Below are positions 31,239 through 39,918 of a stretch of 64,000 nucleotides of DNA, in pieces; position 1 is the stretch's first letter; the number at the start of each line of letters is the position of its first letter. The position numbers and the translations under genes are program-made. The stretch comes from Myxococcota bacterium (GTDB lineage: Bacteria; Myxococcota; B64-G9): the NCBI GenBank assembly GCA_022710975.1, contig JAKLGA010000005.1:310001-374000 (forward strand). Direction: 5' to 3'. The notes under the pieces are model-generated. The model was not told the DNA's origin, ran no database searches, and saw only the letters and a program-made list of their open reading frames with translations.

Positions 31239-33191
31239 TCAGAAGAACAGCACCAGCCGGCCCAGCACGCGGTGGGCGATCTCGGCGTCCGTGTCGTGGT
31301 CGGCCTCCAGCTCGCCGCCGGGCAGCTCGTCGTCGCCCAGATCGGACATGCCGGAGAAGGGGATCAGCAGGCCGTAGGACAGCCCGGCGTGGAAGTTGTC
31401 GGTCGAGAAGTAGAACAGATCGACGTCGAACTCCAGGCCCAGCGGGCTGGCCTTGCCGCGCGTCGACTCGTTCTCCAGGGCCGAGGAGTAGATCACCGAC
31501 AGCTTGCCGCCGATGCCCTCGGTGATGTTGTACTGCACCGTGGGCTTGATGTAGATGGCGTCGGTGACCGTGCCGATGATCTGGCGCCACAGGATGAGAT
31601 CGACGTTGTAGCCCGGGTGGAAGCGGAAGTTGTTGATGTCGTCATCGCCCAGGCGGTGATCGAACTGCTTCTCCTCGAAGGGGTGCACGCCGAAGCCGGG
31701 CGACTTGTCGCCCGAGGCGAAGCCCAGCTCGAGGCCGATGGTCAGGGCGTCGTCCAGGAACTTGTAGTCCGCCTGGAGCACGCCGCCGTACTGGAGCAGG
31801 CTGACCTTCTCGCCCGCCACGCCGAGGATCAGGTTGCCGTCCACGTCCAGGTTGGTGCCCAGGGTGTCGTAGCCGATCTTGCCGATGACCATGCAGAACT
31901 CGAGCTCGATGCGCAGCTTGCCCATCATCAGCCGCGCCCACACGTCGGGGATGTAGGCCTCCATGTTGCGCACGGTGTAGCGATCGACCGTCAGGTTGGC
32001 GCCATCCCAGACGTCGCCATAGGTGTTGTACCAGGAGGCGTCGTAGGACTGGTTGCGGAAGGCGAAGTAGGCGCCGTAGTTCAGGCTCCAGTCGTCCTGC
32101 AGCAGGATCTCCCTGATGTCCTCGGGCTTGTCGCGCTTGGCGATGGCGATGATCCAGGAGGTCACGTCGTCGAGCTGCTCGACGTCGAAGTCCTGCCCGC
32201 CGATCTCGTTGAGCGAGGCGAGGTAGGGGCCCTCGGCGGTGAAGTCCACCATGGGGATGATGTAGTGGCCGAACACCTTGGTCACGAACATGATCCGGTC
32301 CACCGTGGAGGCGTAGTTGCACTCGAGGCACATGCCCGTGGGGGCGAAGGGATCGTTGCGGGTGACGAACGGGCCGTTGTCCACGTGGGACGGGCCGCCG
32401 TCGTTGGCCAGCATGCCCAGGCCCCACTGCGAGCCCATGCGCCCGAAGCGCAGCATGCCCAGCGGGGTCATCACCTCGCCCCAGGCGCGCTTGACCATGA
32501 TGCTGTCGCGGGTCGAGTTCCAGCCCGCGATGGGCGGGTTCTGGGACTGGCTGAAGGCCACCATCGGGTAGTAGGTGTTGGACGGGTAGCCGTCGGGCGT
32601 GGAGCCCAGCACCAGGTTGTCGAGCATGTCGATCTGGGCCATCACCCGCACGTCCTCGGAGATGTTCAGGGTGGGCTCGAGCCGGAAGCGCATGTTGGCC
32701 CCGGCCAGGGTGTCCTTCTTGCCCGTGGCCGAGCGCGGGAACTGGGGGTAGGCCGCGCCGCGCTCGAGGTCGGAGCGCGGATCGAGGCCGAGGTCGAGCC
32801 CGTCCATCAGATCGCCGCGCACCCGCAGGTAGCCGTGCAGGTCGAGCAGGTTGAGCGGCGGCTTGACCGCCCCGAGCTGATCGCCCGACACCTCGTTGAA
32901 CCCGGGCGGCGGCGGCGGTAGGGCTTCCCCGCCCTCGGTCGGAGGCAGATCGCCATCGGTGACGGGCGGCAACGGCGGCAGGCCCTTGTCGTCGGCCGGC
33001 TTGGCGTCGGCCGGCTTGGCGTCGGCCGGCTTGGCGTCGGCCGGCTTGGCGTCCGCCGGCTTCTCGTCCGCCGGCTTGGCTTCCCCTGAGCCATCGCCCG
33101 AGGAATCGTCGGAGGGCTGCGCCCACGCGGCGCCCGGGGTCGAGCAGAGGGCCAGACCCATCACCAGCCAGCAGGTCCACAAGCAGCGCAT
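31239..33191 (-). CDS. Outer-membrane beta-barrel protein with KPADA-repeat linker
   Basis: The 650-residue product starts at ATG 33191; a longer start at 33266 would precede the signal peptide with 25 charged residues. After the signal peptide (cleavage likely after AWA) comes an acidic linker with five to six A-K-P-A-D repeats and a Pro-rich stretch (about residues 25-100). From about 115 the chain alternates aromatic and polar residues in amphipathic strands, with frequent Asp-rich loops, and ends GRLVLFF, the terminal aromatic of an outer-membrane barrel. The overall shape resembles a family of about 600-residue proteins known from myxobacteria (possibly TIGR04551, from memory). Transport or structural function is unknown. 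It is the promoter-proximal gene before the LptM-like and dap genes. Confidence 0.7.
   Translation of the reverse strand: MRCLWTCWLVMGLALCSTPGAAWAQPSDDSSGDGSGEAKPADEKPADAKPADAKPADAKPADAKPADDKGLPPLPPVTDGDLPPTEGGEALPPPPPGFNEVSGDQLGAVKPPLNLLDLHGYLRVRGDLMDGLDLGLDPRSDLERGAAYPQFPRSATGKKDTLAGANMRFRLEPTLNISEDVRVMAQIDMLDNLVLGSTPDGYPSNTYYPMVAFSQSQNPPIAGWNSTRDSIMVKRAWGEVMTPLGMLRFGRMGSQWGLGMLANDGGPSHVDNGPFVTRNDPFAPTGMCLECNYASTVDRIMFVTKVFGHYIIPMVDFTAEGPYLASLNEIGGQDFDVEQLDDVTSWIIAIAKRDKPEDIREILLQDDWSLNYGAYFAFRNQSYDASWYNTYGDVWDGANLTVDRYTVRNMEAYIPDVWARLMMGKLRIELEFCMVIGKIGYDTLGTNLDVDGNLILGVAGEKVSLLQYGGVLQADYKFLDDALTIGLELGFASGDKSPGFGVHPFEEKQFDHRLGDDDINNFRFHPGYNVDLILWRQIIGTVTDAIYIKPTVQYNITEGIGGKLSVIYSSALENESTRGKASPLGLEFDVDLFYFSTDNFHAGLSYGLLIPFSGMSDLGDDELPGGELEADHDTDAEIAHRVLGRLVLFF
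32991..33080. repeat. Six-unit 15-bp tandem repeat in the barrel gene
   Basis: The 15-nt unit GTCGGCCGGCTTGGC occurs four times without change (32991-33050) and twice more with one to three substitutions (33051-33080). It encodes the A-K-P-A-D linker of the barrel protein on the minus strand. Unit number could vary between strains by slippage without changing frame. Confidence 0.85.
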
Positions 33192-33333
33192 CGCGCCTCC
33201 TAGAAGACGGGCGTCGAGGGTCCTCACCGGGGCCTGGAGGGGCCGCCGGGCTCGCGCGCAAGTCATTGATCGACCAGCGAACAGGGCGCTTCTACCACGG
33301 GGCCTTTCAGGGTGTCAAGCCGCGGGCCTCGCC

Positions 33334-33363
33334 TTGACCCCCTCGCGCGGTGCATGCTAGACC
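33334..33363 (+). promoter_or_regulatory. Possible promoter for the MopE-like gene
   Basis: TTGACC (33334-33339) is followed after 18 nt by TAGACC (33358-33363). The -10 match is weak. It would give a leader of about 45 nt with a short ORF starting at 33365. Confidence 0.3.
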
Positions 33364-33364
33364 C

Positions 33365-33409
33365 ATGAAGTTGGGCGCCCCCGGGCGCAACCTCTCCTCC
33401 AGGCGGTGA
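33365..33409 (+). other. Possible 14-codon leader ORF
   Basis: ATG at 33365, directly after the putative -10 box, opens a 14-residue frame that ends in TGA at 33407-33409, 4 nt before the ATG of the MopE-like gene. It has no ribosome-binding site and would be read only from a leaderless transcript. It could couple translation to the long gene or be chance. Confidence 0.2.
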
Positions 33410-33413
33410 AGTC

Positions 33414-36400
33414 ATGCAGCGCACGCGAGGCGTCGAACGGACGGTCGCAGGGCTCCTATTCCTCGCCCTCGGCCTGTGCTCGGGCTGTGGGGAGGAAGGC
33501 CGGACCGGGATCTGGCTCCGGGTGAGCAGCCCGGAGATCCTGCTCGACAAGATCGCCCTGGAGGTGTTCGACGCGGAGAGCGCGGAGCCGACCGCGGCGG
33601 CCGAGCAGGAGATCTTCCTGCCGGCGCCGGAGAACGCGGACCTGTGGGTGCTGCTGTTCGCCGGGGAGGTGTACGCGACCCGCGCCATCCGCGTGCAGGG
33701 CACCGGGTTCCGCGCCGAGCGCGAGGTGGCCCACGGCCAGCTGCCGCGCCTGGAGTTCGAGCGCGGCGCGATCATCGACGCGGTGCCGGTCCTGGTGCTG
33801 ACCCACGACGGCTCCGACGACGACCAGGACGGCTTCTACGTGCCCGACGACTGCGACGACCAGGACCCGGCCATCAACCCGGAGGCCACCGAGTTCTGCG
33901 ACGACCTGGACAACGACTGCGACGGCACGCGGGACGAGGACTGCCCCTGCTCCCCCGGCCTGGAGCGCGAGTGCTGGCCGCAGTGGGCCGCGGAGCCCGT
34001 GCCCGGCTCGCCGTGCGTCAAGGGCCTCCAGCGCTGCGAGCCCCAGGGCTGGGGGGCGTGCGCCGGCATGCTGCTGCCCGTGCCCGAGCGGTGCCCGGGC
34101 GACGCCGTGGACTGCTACCTGTGCCTGGACACCGAGGACAACGACTGCGACGGCTTCTTCGACGCCAAGGACACCGGCTGTGGCGGCTGCGTGGTCGGTT
34201 CCTGGAACCGCTGCTACACCGGCGAGCCGCCCACCACCGAGAACGTGGGCGTGTGCCACGCCGGGCAGATGCGCTGCGAGGACGGCAGCTACGGCCCGTG
34301 CGAGGACGAGGTCACGCCCTCGGACGAGGTGTGCGACGGCCGCGACAACGACTGCGACGGCGAGAACGACGACCCGCCGGTGACCACCGGGCCGTGCACG
34401 CTCTTCCAGGGGGTGTGCTCGGGCGCCCAGCAGCGCTGCGTGGGCGGGCTGCCGGTCGACTGCACCCCGGAGGACTACGAGCAGCACGCCCGCGCCAGGC
34501 TGTGCCTGGGCCAGGCCGGCGATCCGGCCTGCTGCACGGACGACCAGCTCGACTGCTACGACCTGGAGGAGACCGGGGCGCTGTGCGACGGTCAGGACAA
34601 CGACTGCAACGGCGTGCCCGACGACGCGGTGGATGGCCAGTGCGAGTGCAGCGTGGGCTCGACCCAGCCGTGCCCCGCCACGCCCACCGGCGATCCCGAC
34701 CAGGGCGACTGCCAGGCCGGGCTGTGGGTGTGCGTGGACGGCCAGTTCCAGATGGACGCCGACTGCATCCCGCCCGCGGTCGAGCTGTGCGACGCGCAGG
34801 ACAACGACTGCGACGGCGTCTCGGACATGAGCCTGGAGGCCGGGGCGGACTGCCTGGCCGCCCTGGAGGCCGCGGGCAAGACCGTGAGCTACCACGCCGT
34901 CCTGTCCGGCTGCTCCCAGGGGGTGTGCCGCTTCACCTGCCTGCAGGGCTACTGGGACCTGCAGCAGGATCGCAGCGTGGCGCCAGCCGGCCTGGCCACG
35001 GCCGACGGCTGCGAGTACGCCTGCACGCTATCCACCCCGCTGGTCGAACGCTGCGACACGCTGGACAACGACTGCGACGGGCTGACGGACGGCGACGACG
35101 CGGCCGAGGCCCTCGGCACGCTGTGCCCGGACCGCGCCCACGCCACGGTCACCGCCTGCGCCGCCTCGGCCTGCGACTACGCCTGCGCCGTGCCCTACGA
35201 GGACTGCAACACCGACCTCCACGATCCCGTCCCGCTGGACTTGGCGAACGAGACCTCGGACGGCTGCGAGATCAACCTGTCCGCGGACATGGCGCACTGC
35301 GGCGCCTGCGGCCACGCCTGCACCACGGCCCACGCCGAGGTCCTGTGCGAGAACTTCGTGTGCGTGATCCAGACCTGCGTGGGGACCTGGGGCGACTGCA
35401 ACGACGACCCCGAGGACGCCTGCGAGACGCCGCTGAACACGCTCGAGGACTGCGTGGCGTGCGACCAGATCTGCGCCCTGGACCACGCCACCGAAAGTTG
35501 CGCCACCGGGCTGGAGTGCCGCATCAGCGAGTGCGACGGCGGCTGGGGCAACTGCAACGGCCTGCACCCGGACGGCTGCGAGACCGACACGACCATCACC
35601 CTGGCCCACTGCGGGAGCTGCGACCACGCCTGCCTGAACGACCACGGCAGCACCCAGTGCCTGGCCTCCGCCTGCGCGCCCTCCTGCGACACCGACTACG
35701 GCGACTGCAACGGGCAGACCGACGACGGCTGCGAGGCCGACCTGTGGCAGCTCACCTCCTGCGGGACCGTGTGCGCGAACCGGGTCAACTGCAGCCAGCA
35801 GGTGCAGAACGCCAGCGGGACCCTGTGCGCCAGCGGCACCTGCGACTACGGCGCCTGCCTGACCGGCTTCGGCAGCTGCGACGGCCAGCGCCCCAACGGC
35901 TGCGAGACCAGCCTGTGGCAGGCCGGGGCCTGCGGCACCACCTGCCAGAACCTGCTCAACTGCAACACCCAGGTGGTGCACGCCACCGGCATCAGCTGCG
36001 CGAGCGGCGCCTGCGACTTCAACCAGTGCGAAGTGGGCTGGGGGAGCTGCGACGGGGACGACACCGACGGCTGCGAGGAGAACCTGTGGCAGACGACCCT
36101 GTGCGGCAACGCCTGCGCCGGGCGGCTCAACTGCAACTCCACGGTCGTCAACGCCACCGGCATCAACTGCGCGGGCGGCCTGTGCGACTTCGGCGCCTGC
36201 AACAGCGGCTGGGGGAGCTGCGACGGGGACGACACCGACGGCTGCGAGGAGAACATCTGGCAGCAGACCTCCTGCGGCACCACCTGCGCCACCCGGGTGA
36301 ACTGCACCAACACCGTGCAGCACTCGCCCAACCCCGCCTGCGTGAACGGCCTGTGCGACTTCACCTCCTGCGACGCCGGCTACATGAGCTGCGACGCCAA

Positions 36401-37970
36401 CGACACCAACGGCTGCGAGGAGTTCATCTGGGACGTGGCCGAGTGCGGCCTGGCCTGCGCCGGGCGGGTCAACTGCAACACCCAGGTGCTGAACGCCACC
36501 GGCAAAACCTGCGCCAGCGGCGCCTGCGACTACAGCGCCTGCAGCACGTCCCAGTACGCCGACTGCGACGTGAACCGCACCAACGGCTGCGAGCGGGACA
36601 AGTGGCAGGTGGCCAACTGCGGCACGACCTGCGCCGCCGGGGCCAACTGCACCACGAGCGTGCAGCACGCCACCGGGATCACCTGCGCCAGCGGCGCCTG
36701 CGACTACACCTCCTGCAACTCGGGCTGGGGCAACTGTGACACGAACCGCACCAACGGCTGCGAGGAGGGCATCTGGGAGACCGCCGACTGCGGCACCACC
36801 TGCCTGAACCGGGTCAACTGCACGGCGCAGGTGCTGCACTCGCCCGACCCCAGCTGCGCGAGCGGCCTGTGCGACTTCACCACGTGCGACGCAGGCTACC
36901 GGAGCTGCGACGGGGACGACACCGACGGCTGCGAGGAGGGCATCTGGGAGACCGCCGACTGCGGCACGACCTGCGGCAACCGCGTCGACTGCAACAGCCA
37001 GGTGCTGAACGCCACCGGCAAGACCTGCGACCAGGGCGCGTGCGACTACGGCGCCTGCAGCTCGAGCCGCTACGGCGACTGCGACGGCGACCGCACGGAC
37101 GGCTGCGAGGCGGATCTCTACACCCTGACCTCCTGCGGCACGAACTGCGGCAACCGGGTCAACTGCAGCGCGACCGTGCTGAACGCCACCGGGGTGAGCT
37201 GCGCCTCGGGCACCTGCGACTACGAGTCCTGCAACGCGGGCTACGGGGACTGCGACCTGAACCGGGCCAACGGCTGCGAGGTGGACCTCAACGCCCCGGC
37301 CACCTGCGGCCTGACCTGCGCCGGGCGGGTCAACTGCACCACGAGCGTGCAGCACGCCAGCGGCATCACCTGCACCACGGGCGTGTGCGGCTACACCACC
37401 TGCAACCCCGGCTACGGCAACTGCGACGGGGACGCGACCGACGGCTGCGAGGAGGACATCTGGGATCCGGCCAATTGCGGGACCACGTGCACCACCGTGG
37501 ACTGCAGCGCTACCGTCGACAACGCCACCGGCCTGACCTGCGCCAGCGGCACCTGCGGCTACACCGCCTGCGTGGCCGGTTTCGACGATTGCGACGGGGA
37601 TCCGACCGACGGCTGCGAGGTGGATCTGGACGCCATCACCACCTGCGGCACCACCTGCCTGAATTTCCGCAACTGCACCACGTACACCGCCAACGCAAAC
37701 GGCAGGTTCTGCAACGCGGGCACCTGCGACTACACGACCTGCATGGCGAACTACGACGACTGCAACCCCAACCGCGCCGACGGCTGCGAGCGGAGCCTGG
37801 CCCTGGCCACCTCGTGCGGCAGCTGCACCAACAACTGCACCGATGACTCCTACGACAAGGCCTGCGTGGACGACGGCGGCTACCGCTGCGGCTGCACCAA
37901 CGACGCCCACTGCAACCCCGGCGACACGGCCCACGACATCTGCAACACGGGCCAGAACTACTGCCAGTGA
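33414..37970 (+). CDS. Cys-rich repeat lipoprotein with MopE-type metal-binding motifs
   Basis: The 1518-residue product starts at ATG 33414. A lipoprotein signal (LALGLCSGCGEEG) is followed by a domain of about 100 residues with no Cys. Next come six D-N-D-C-D-G motifs (for example CDDLDNDCDGTRDEDC and CDGRDNDCDGEND), the Cu-binding MopE pattern known from Methylococcus and myxobacterial surface proteins. Residues about 770-1470 form roughly a dozen repeats of about 53 residues with the scheme GCE-x-x-W-x(4)-CGTTC-x-NRVNC-x(5)-ATG-x-x-CASG-x-CDY-x-x-C, each with seven to eight Cys. The chain is Asn/Asp/Cys-rich and must be disulphide-bonded outside the cytoplasm. Metal binding is probable for the MopE motifs; the repeat function is unknown. 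Confidence 0.8.
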   Translation: MQRTRGVERTVAGLLFLALGLCSGCGEEGRTGIWLRVSSPEILLDKIALEVFDAESAEPTAAAEQEIFLPAPENADLWVLLFAGEVYATRAIRVQGTGFRAEREVAHGQLPRLEFERGAIIDAVPVLVLTHDGSDDDQDGFYVPDDCDDQDPAINPEATEFCDDLDNDCDGTRDEDCPCSPGLERECWPQWAAEPVPGSPCVKGLQRCEPQGWGACAGMLLPVPERCPGDAVDCYLCLDTEDNDCDGFFDAKDTGCGGCVVGSWNRCYTGEPPTTENVGVCHAGQMRCEDGSYGPCEDEVTPSDEVCDGRDNDCDGENDDPPVTTGPCTLFQGVCSGAQQRCVGGLPVDCTPEDYEQHARARLCLGQAGDPACCTDDQLDCYDLEETGALCDGQDNDCNGVPDDAVDGQCECSVGSTQPCPATPTGDPDQGDCQAGLWVCVDGQFQMDADCIPPAVELCDAQDNDCDGVSDMSLEAGADCLAALEAAGKTVSYHAVLSGCSQGVCRFTCLQGYWDLQQDRSVAPAGLATADGCEYACTLSTPLVERCDTLDNDCDGLTDGDDAAEALGTLCPDRAHATVTACAASACDYACAVPYEDCNTDLHDPVPLDLANETSDGCEINLSADMAHCGACGHACTTAHAEVLCENFVCVIQTCVGTWGDCNDDPEDACETPLNTLEDCVACDQICALDHATESCATGLECRISECDGGWGNCNGLHPDGCETDTTITLAHCGSCDHACLNDHGSTQCLASACAPSCDTDYGDCNGQTDDGCEADLWQLTSCGTVCANRVNCSQQVQNASGTLCASGTCDYGACLTGFGSCDGQRPNGCETSLWQAGACGTTCQNLLNCNTQVVHATGISCASGACDFNQCEVGWGSCDGDDTDGCEENLWQTTLCGNACAGRLNCNSTVVNATGINCAGGLCDFGACNSGWGSCDGDDTDGCEENIWQQTSCGTTCATRVNCTNTVQHSPNPACVNGLCDFTSCDAGYMSCDANDTNGCEEFIWDVAECGLACAGRVNCNTQVLNATGKTCASGACDYSACSTSQYADCDVNRTNGCERDKWQVANCGTTCAAGANCTTSVQHATGITCASGACDYTSCNSGWGNCDTNRTNGCEEGIWETADCGTTCLNRVNCTAQVLHSPDPSCASGLCDFTTCDAGYRSCDGDDTDGCEEGIWETADCGTTCGNRVDCNSQVLNATGKTCDQGACDYGACSSSRYGDCDGDRTDGCEADLYTLTSCGTNCGNRVNCSATVLNATGVSCASGTCDYESCNAGYGDCDLNRANGCEVDLNAPATCGLTCAGRVNCTTSVQHASGITCTTGVCGYTTCNPGYGNCDGDATDGCEEDIWDPANCGTTCTTVDCSATVDNATGLTCASGTCGYTACVAGFDDCDGDPTDGCEVDLDAITTCGTTCLNFRNCTTYTANANGRFCNAGTCDYTTCMANYDDCNPNRADGCERSLALATSCGSCTNNCTDDSYDKACVDDGGYRCGCTNDAHCNPGDTAHDICNTGQNYCQ
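35720..37800 (+). repeat. About a dozen ~160-bp repeats within the Cys-rich lipoprotein gene
   Basis: The stretch encodes successive 50-55-residue Cys repeats. Blocks such as GACGGCTGCGAGG and TGCGGCACCACCTGC recur at steady spacing, and some adjacent units are nearly identical at DNA level (for example around 36,040 and 36,210, and 36,770 and 36,945). This pattern favours recent duplication by unequal crossing-over. Confidence 0.75.
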
Positions 37971-37992
37971 GGGGGCGGACCGGGGACCGGCC

Positions 37993-39291
37993 TCAGGACT
38001 TGCCGCGCCTGCGGACGACCGCCCGGCCGTCCTCGGCCCAGGCCGGCTCGCCCGGCGGCAGGTCCGGCGGGATCACCTGGAAGGAGTCGCCCGGTGGGGT
38101 CACCAGCACCGCGCCGTTCGGCACGGCCCGGCCGGCCTGCACCACGATGGCCCCGCCGGCGAACACCCCGTGCCCGAAGCAGGCGCCCAGGAAGTTGGTG
38201 CCGGTCGACCGCAGCCGGCCCTCGTGCATCACCTGGATCTCGCCCTTGACCTTCATGTCGATCACCTGGGCGCCCGAGGTCATGGCCGCGCGCCGGCCGA
38301 ACAGGCTGCACTGCACCCCGCGGATGCTGAGGTCGGACTCCGGGTAGCCGGCGCACAGGGTCATGCTGGAGTTCTTCGACATGAAGCAGCCCGGGCCGAC
38401 CACGGAGAAGATCACGTTGGCCCGGTCCTCGATGGTGGTGCCCGCGCCGACGAGCGAGCCGCGGATCAGCGTGTAGGCGCCCACCCGCACGTGGTCGCCG
38501 AGCTGCACCGCCTCGAGCTGGGCGGTGGGGTGGATGTCGCAGCCCTTGCCGATCACGTTCAGCCGCGAGAGCGCCCCCCACTTGACCAGGGCCGGCTCGG
38601 CCCGCCCGCTCCGGCCCACCTCCCACAGCCCGTCCAGCGCCCCTCGCAGCAGCCGGGCCGCGGCCCACAGCTTGTGGTCCAGCAGGGTCTCCACCCAGCG
38701 CACCTGGATGGAGAGCTGGTTGGCCCACAGCACGTGCACCCAGTGCCCGACGTGCATCAGGATGCTCGAGGTGATGGGGTGGCGGTAGGTGGCCGCGCCG
38801 GTGATGTTGGGCGGGGTGGGCACCTCCAGGACCTTCTCCTTGAAGCGCACCCGCGTGGGCCGCGCGGCGGCCAGCGCGCCCTCCAGCTCCGCGGGGCCCG
38901 CGGGGGAGGCCGCCAGCTCCAGCACCGCCAGGCGGTAGAGCACCAGCTCCTCACCCTCGGCCTGCCCCTCGGCGAGCTCCTGGAGCGCCCGGGTGCGCGC
39001 CACGAGCAGCGAGCCCGCGGGCAGCCCGGCCCGCAGCGAGCCCGGGCTCCGCCGGGCCTGCTCGAGCAGGCTGTCGAGCACCCGCCGGGTGAACAGCACG
39101 TCGTCCCAGGTGACCAGGTGACGGCCCGGCGGCAGCTCGCGCGCCTCCGCCACCCGCACCACCTCGAGCCCGGCCCGCGTCAGCACCGCGGCCTGGAGGT
39201 CGCCCAGCCGGTGGTTCCCGATCATGCTGTCCGCGACGGAATCGCCGAAGGGCTGGATGCGGCGGCCGGAGGCCAGGATGTATGCGCGCAT
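37993..39291 (-). CDS. Left-handed beta-helix (hexapeptide) transferase-like protein with nucleotidyltransferase-like N-terminus
   Basis: The 432-residue product starts at ATG 39291, exactly where transcription from the promoter at 39298 should begin. Residues 1-60 (RAYILASGRRIQPFGDS, then LGDLQAAVLTRAGLEVVRV) vaguely resemble sugar-nucleotidyltransferases but lack the G-x-G-T-R signature. Residues about 245-345 contain hexapeptide-type turns (IGKGCDIHPTAQLEAVQLGD, VRVGAYTLIRGSLVGAGTTI) typical of a left-handed beta-helix. The middle region (150-240) is helical with NITGAATYRHPITSSILMHVGHWVHVLW. It may transfer an acyl group or be a structural sugar-nucleotide relative. No substrate can be assigned. 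Confidence 0.6.
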   Translation of the reverse strand: MRAYILASGRRIQPFGDSVADSMIGNHRLGDLQAAVLTRAGLEVVRVAEARELPPGRHLVTWDDVLFTRRVLDSLLEQARRSPGSLRAGLPAGSLLVARTRALQELAEGQAEGEELVLYRLAVLELAASPAGPAELEGALAAARPTRVRFKEKVLEVPTPPNITGAATYRHPITSSILMHVGHWVHVLWANQLSIQVRWVETLLDHKLWAAARLLRGALDGLWEVGRSGRAEPALVKWGALSRLNVIGKGCDIHPTAQLEAVQLGDHVRVGAYTLIRGSLVGAGTTIEDRANVIFSVVGPGCFMSKNSSMTLCAGYPESDLSIRGVQCSLFGRRAAMTSGAQVIDMKVKGEIQVMHEGRLRSTGTNFLGACFGHGVFAGGAIVVQAGRAVPNGAVLVTPPGDSFQVIPPDLPPGEPAWAEDGRAVVRRRGKS

Positions 39292-39297
39292 GGGCCC

Positions 39298-39327
39298 AAG
39301 GTAGGCGGCGGGTGCGCGGGCTGTCAA
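39298..39327 (-). promoter_or_regulatory. Sigma-70-like promoter, leaderless start of the beta-helix gene
   Basis: Minus-strand TTGACA (39322-39327) and TACCTT (39298-39303) are separated by 18 nt. The -10 box ends 6 nt before the ATG at 39291, so the transcript should start at the start codon. Confidence 0.6.
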
Positions 39328-39335
39328 GGCGCGCC

Positions 39336-39364
39336 TTGCGGCCCGGCCCCGGGGCGACTATCAT
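39336..39364 (+). promoter_or_regulatory. Sigma-70-like promoter, near-leaderless start of the TPR gene
   Basis: TTGCGG (39336-39341) and TATCAT (39359-39364) are 17 nt apart. The ATG at 39376 lies 11 nt beyond the -10 box, leaving about 4-5 nt of leader and no ribosome-binding site. Confidence 0.5.
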
Positions 39365-39375
39365 CCCGAGCCGAC

Positions 39376-39897
39376 ATGCGCGCCACCCCTCCAGAAACTC
39401 GAAGAGCGCCTGGTGCCGCGAAGCCTGCGGCGCTCGCCCTGCTGCTCGCCCTCGGCCTGCTGCAGCCCTCGGCCCGGGCCGGCGCCCCCTGGCTGCCGGC
39501 CGTGAGCCTGCCGCCCGCCCCCCGGGTGGCGCCGCCCCCGCCCCGGGTCCCGGACGCGGACGCCCGGCGGCGCTTCGAGGCCGCCTTCGGCGAGGGCGGA
39601 CGGCTGCTCGCGCTCGGCCAGTACGAGGCGGCCCGGCCGCTGCTGGAGGCCGCGGTGGCCGCCTGGCCGGAGCACGCCGAGGCCCGCCTGGCCCACGCCC
39701 GGGCGCTGCTCATGCTGGGCTACCTGGGCTGGCAGCAGGACCTCGTGGTGCGCGCCCGCCAGGACGCGGCCCAGGCGCTGTGGCTCGCGCCGGAGCGGCC
39801 CGGCGCGCGCGAGCTCCTGGAGCTTGCGGATCACCTGCTGGGCAGGATGAAGCGGCTGGCCGCCCCTGCCCGGCCCTCACCCAGGCCCGGGCGCTAA
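39376..39897 (+). CDS. Small secreted TPR-like protein
   Basis: The 173-residue product starts at ATG 39376; the frame is open much further upstream only through high GC. A signal peptide (Leu/Ala core, ending PSARAG) is followed by a Pro-rich stretch. Then come two to three helix-turn-helix units with TPR character: LALGQYEAARPLLEAAVAAWPEHAEARLAHARAL and DAAQALWLAPERPGARELLELAD. Such repeats mediate protein-protein contacts. The methyltransferase gene begins 21 nt downstream on the same strand, so they are probably one operon. No specific function is recognised. Confidence 0.65.
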   Translation: MRATPPETRRAPGAAKPAALALLLALGLLQPSARAGAPWLPAVSLPPAPRVAPPPPRVPDADARRRFEAAFGEGGRLLALGQYEAARPLLEAAVAAWPEHAEARLAHARALLMLGYLGWQQDLVVRARQDAAQALWLAPERPGARELLELADHLLGRMKRLAAPARPSPRPGR

Positions 39898-39918
39898 CCA
39901 GGCCCGCGGAGGAGAGGC

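Noticed and set aside
35720-37800. Regularly spaced repeats that could suggest a CRISPR array.
   Set aside because: The repeats are about 160 bp apart, vary in sequence and stay in frame inside a long Cys-rich protein. No cas genes are present.
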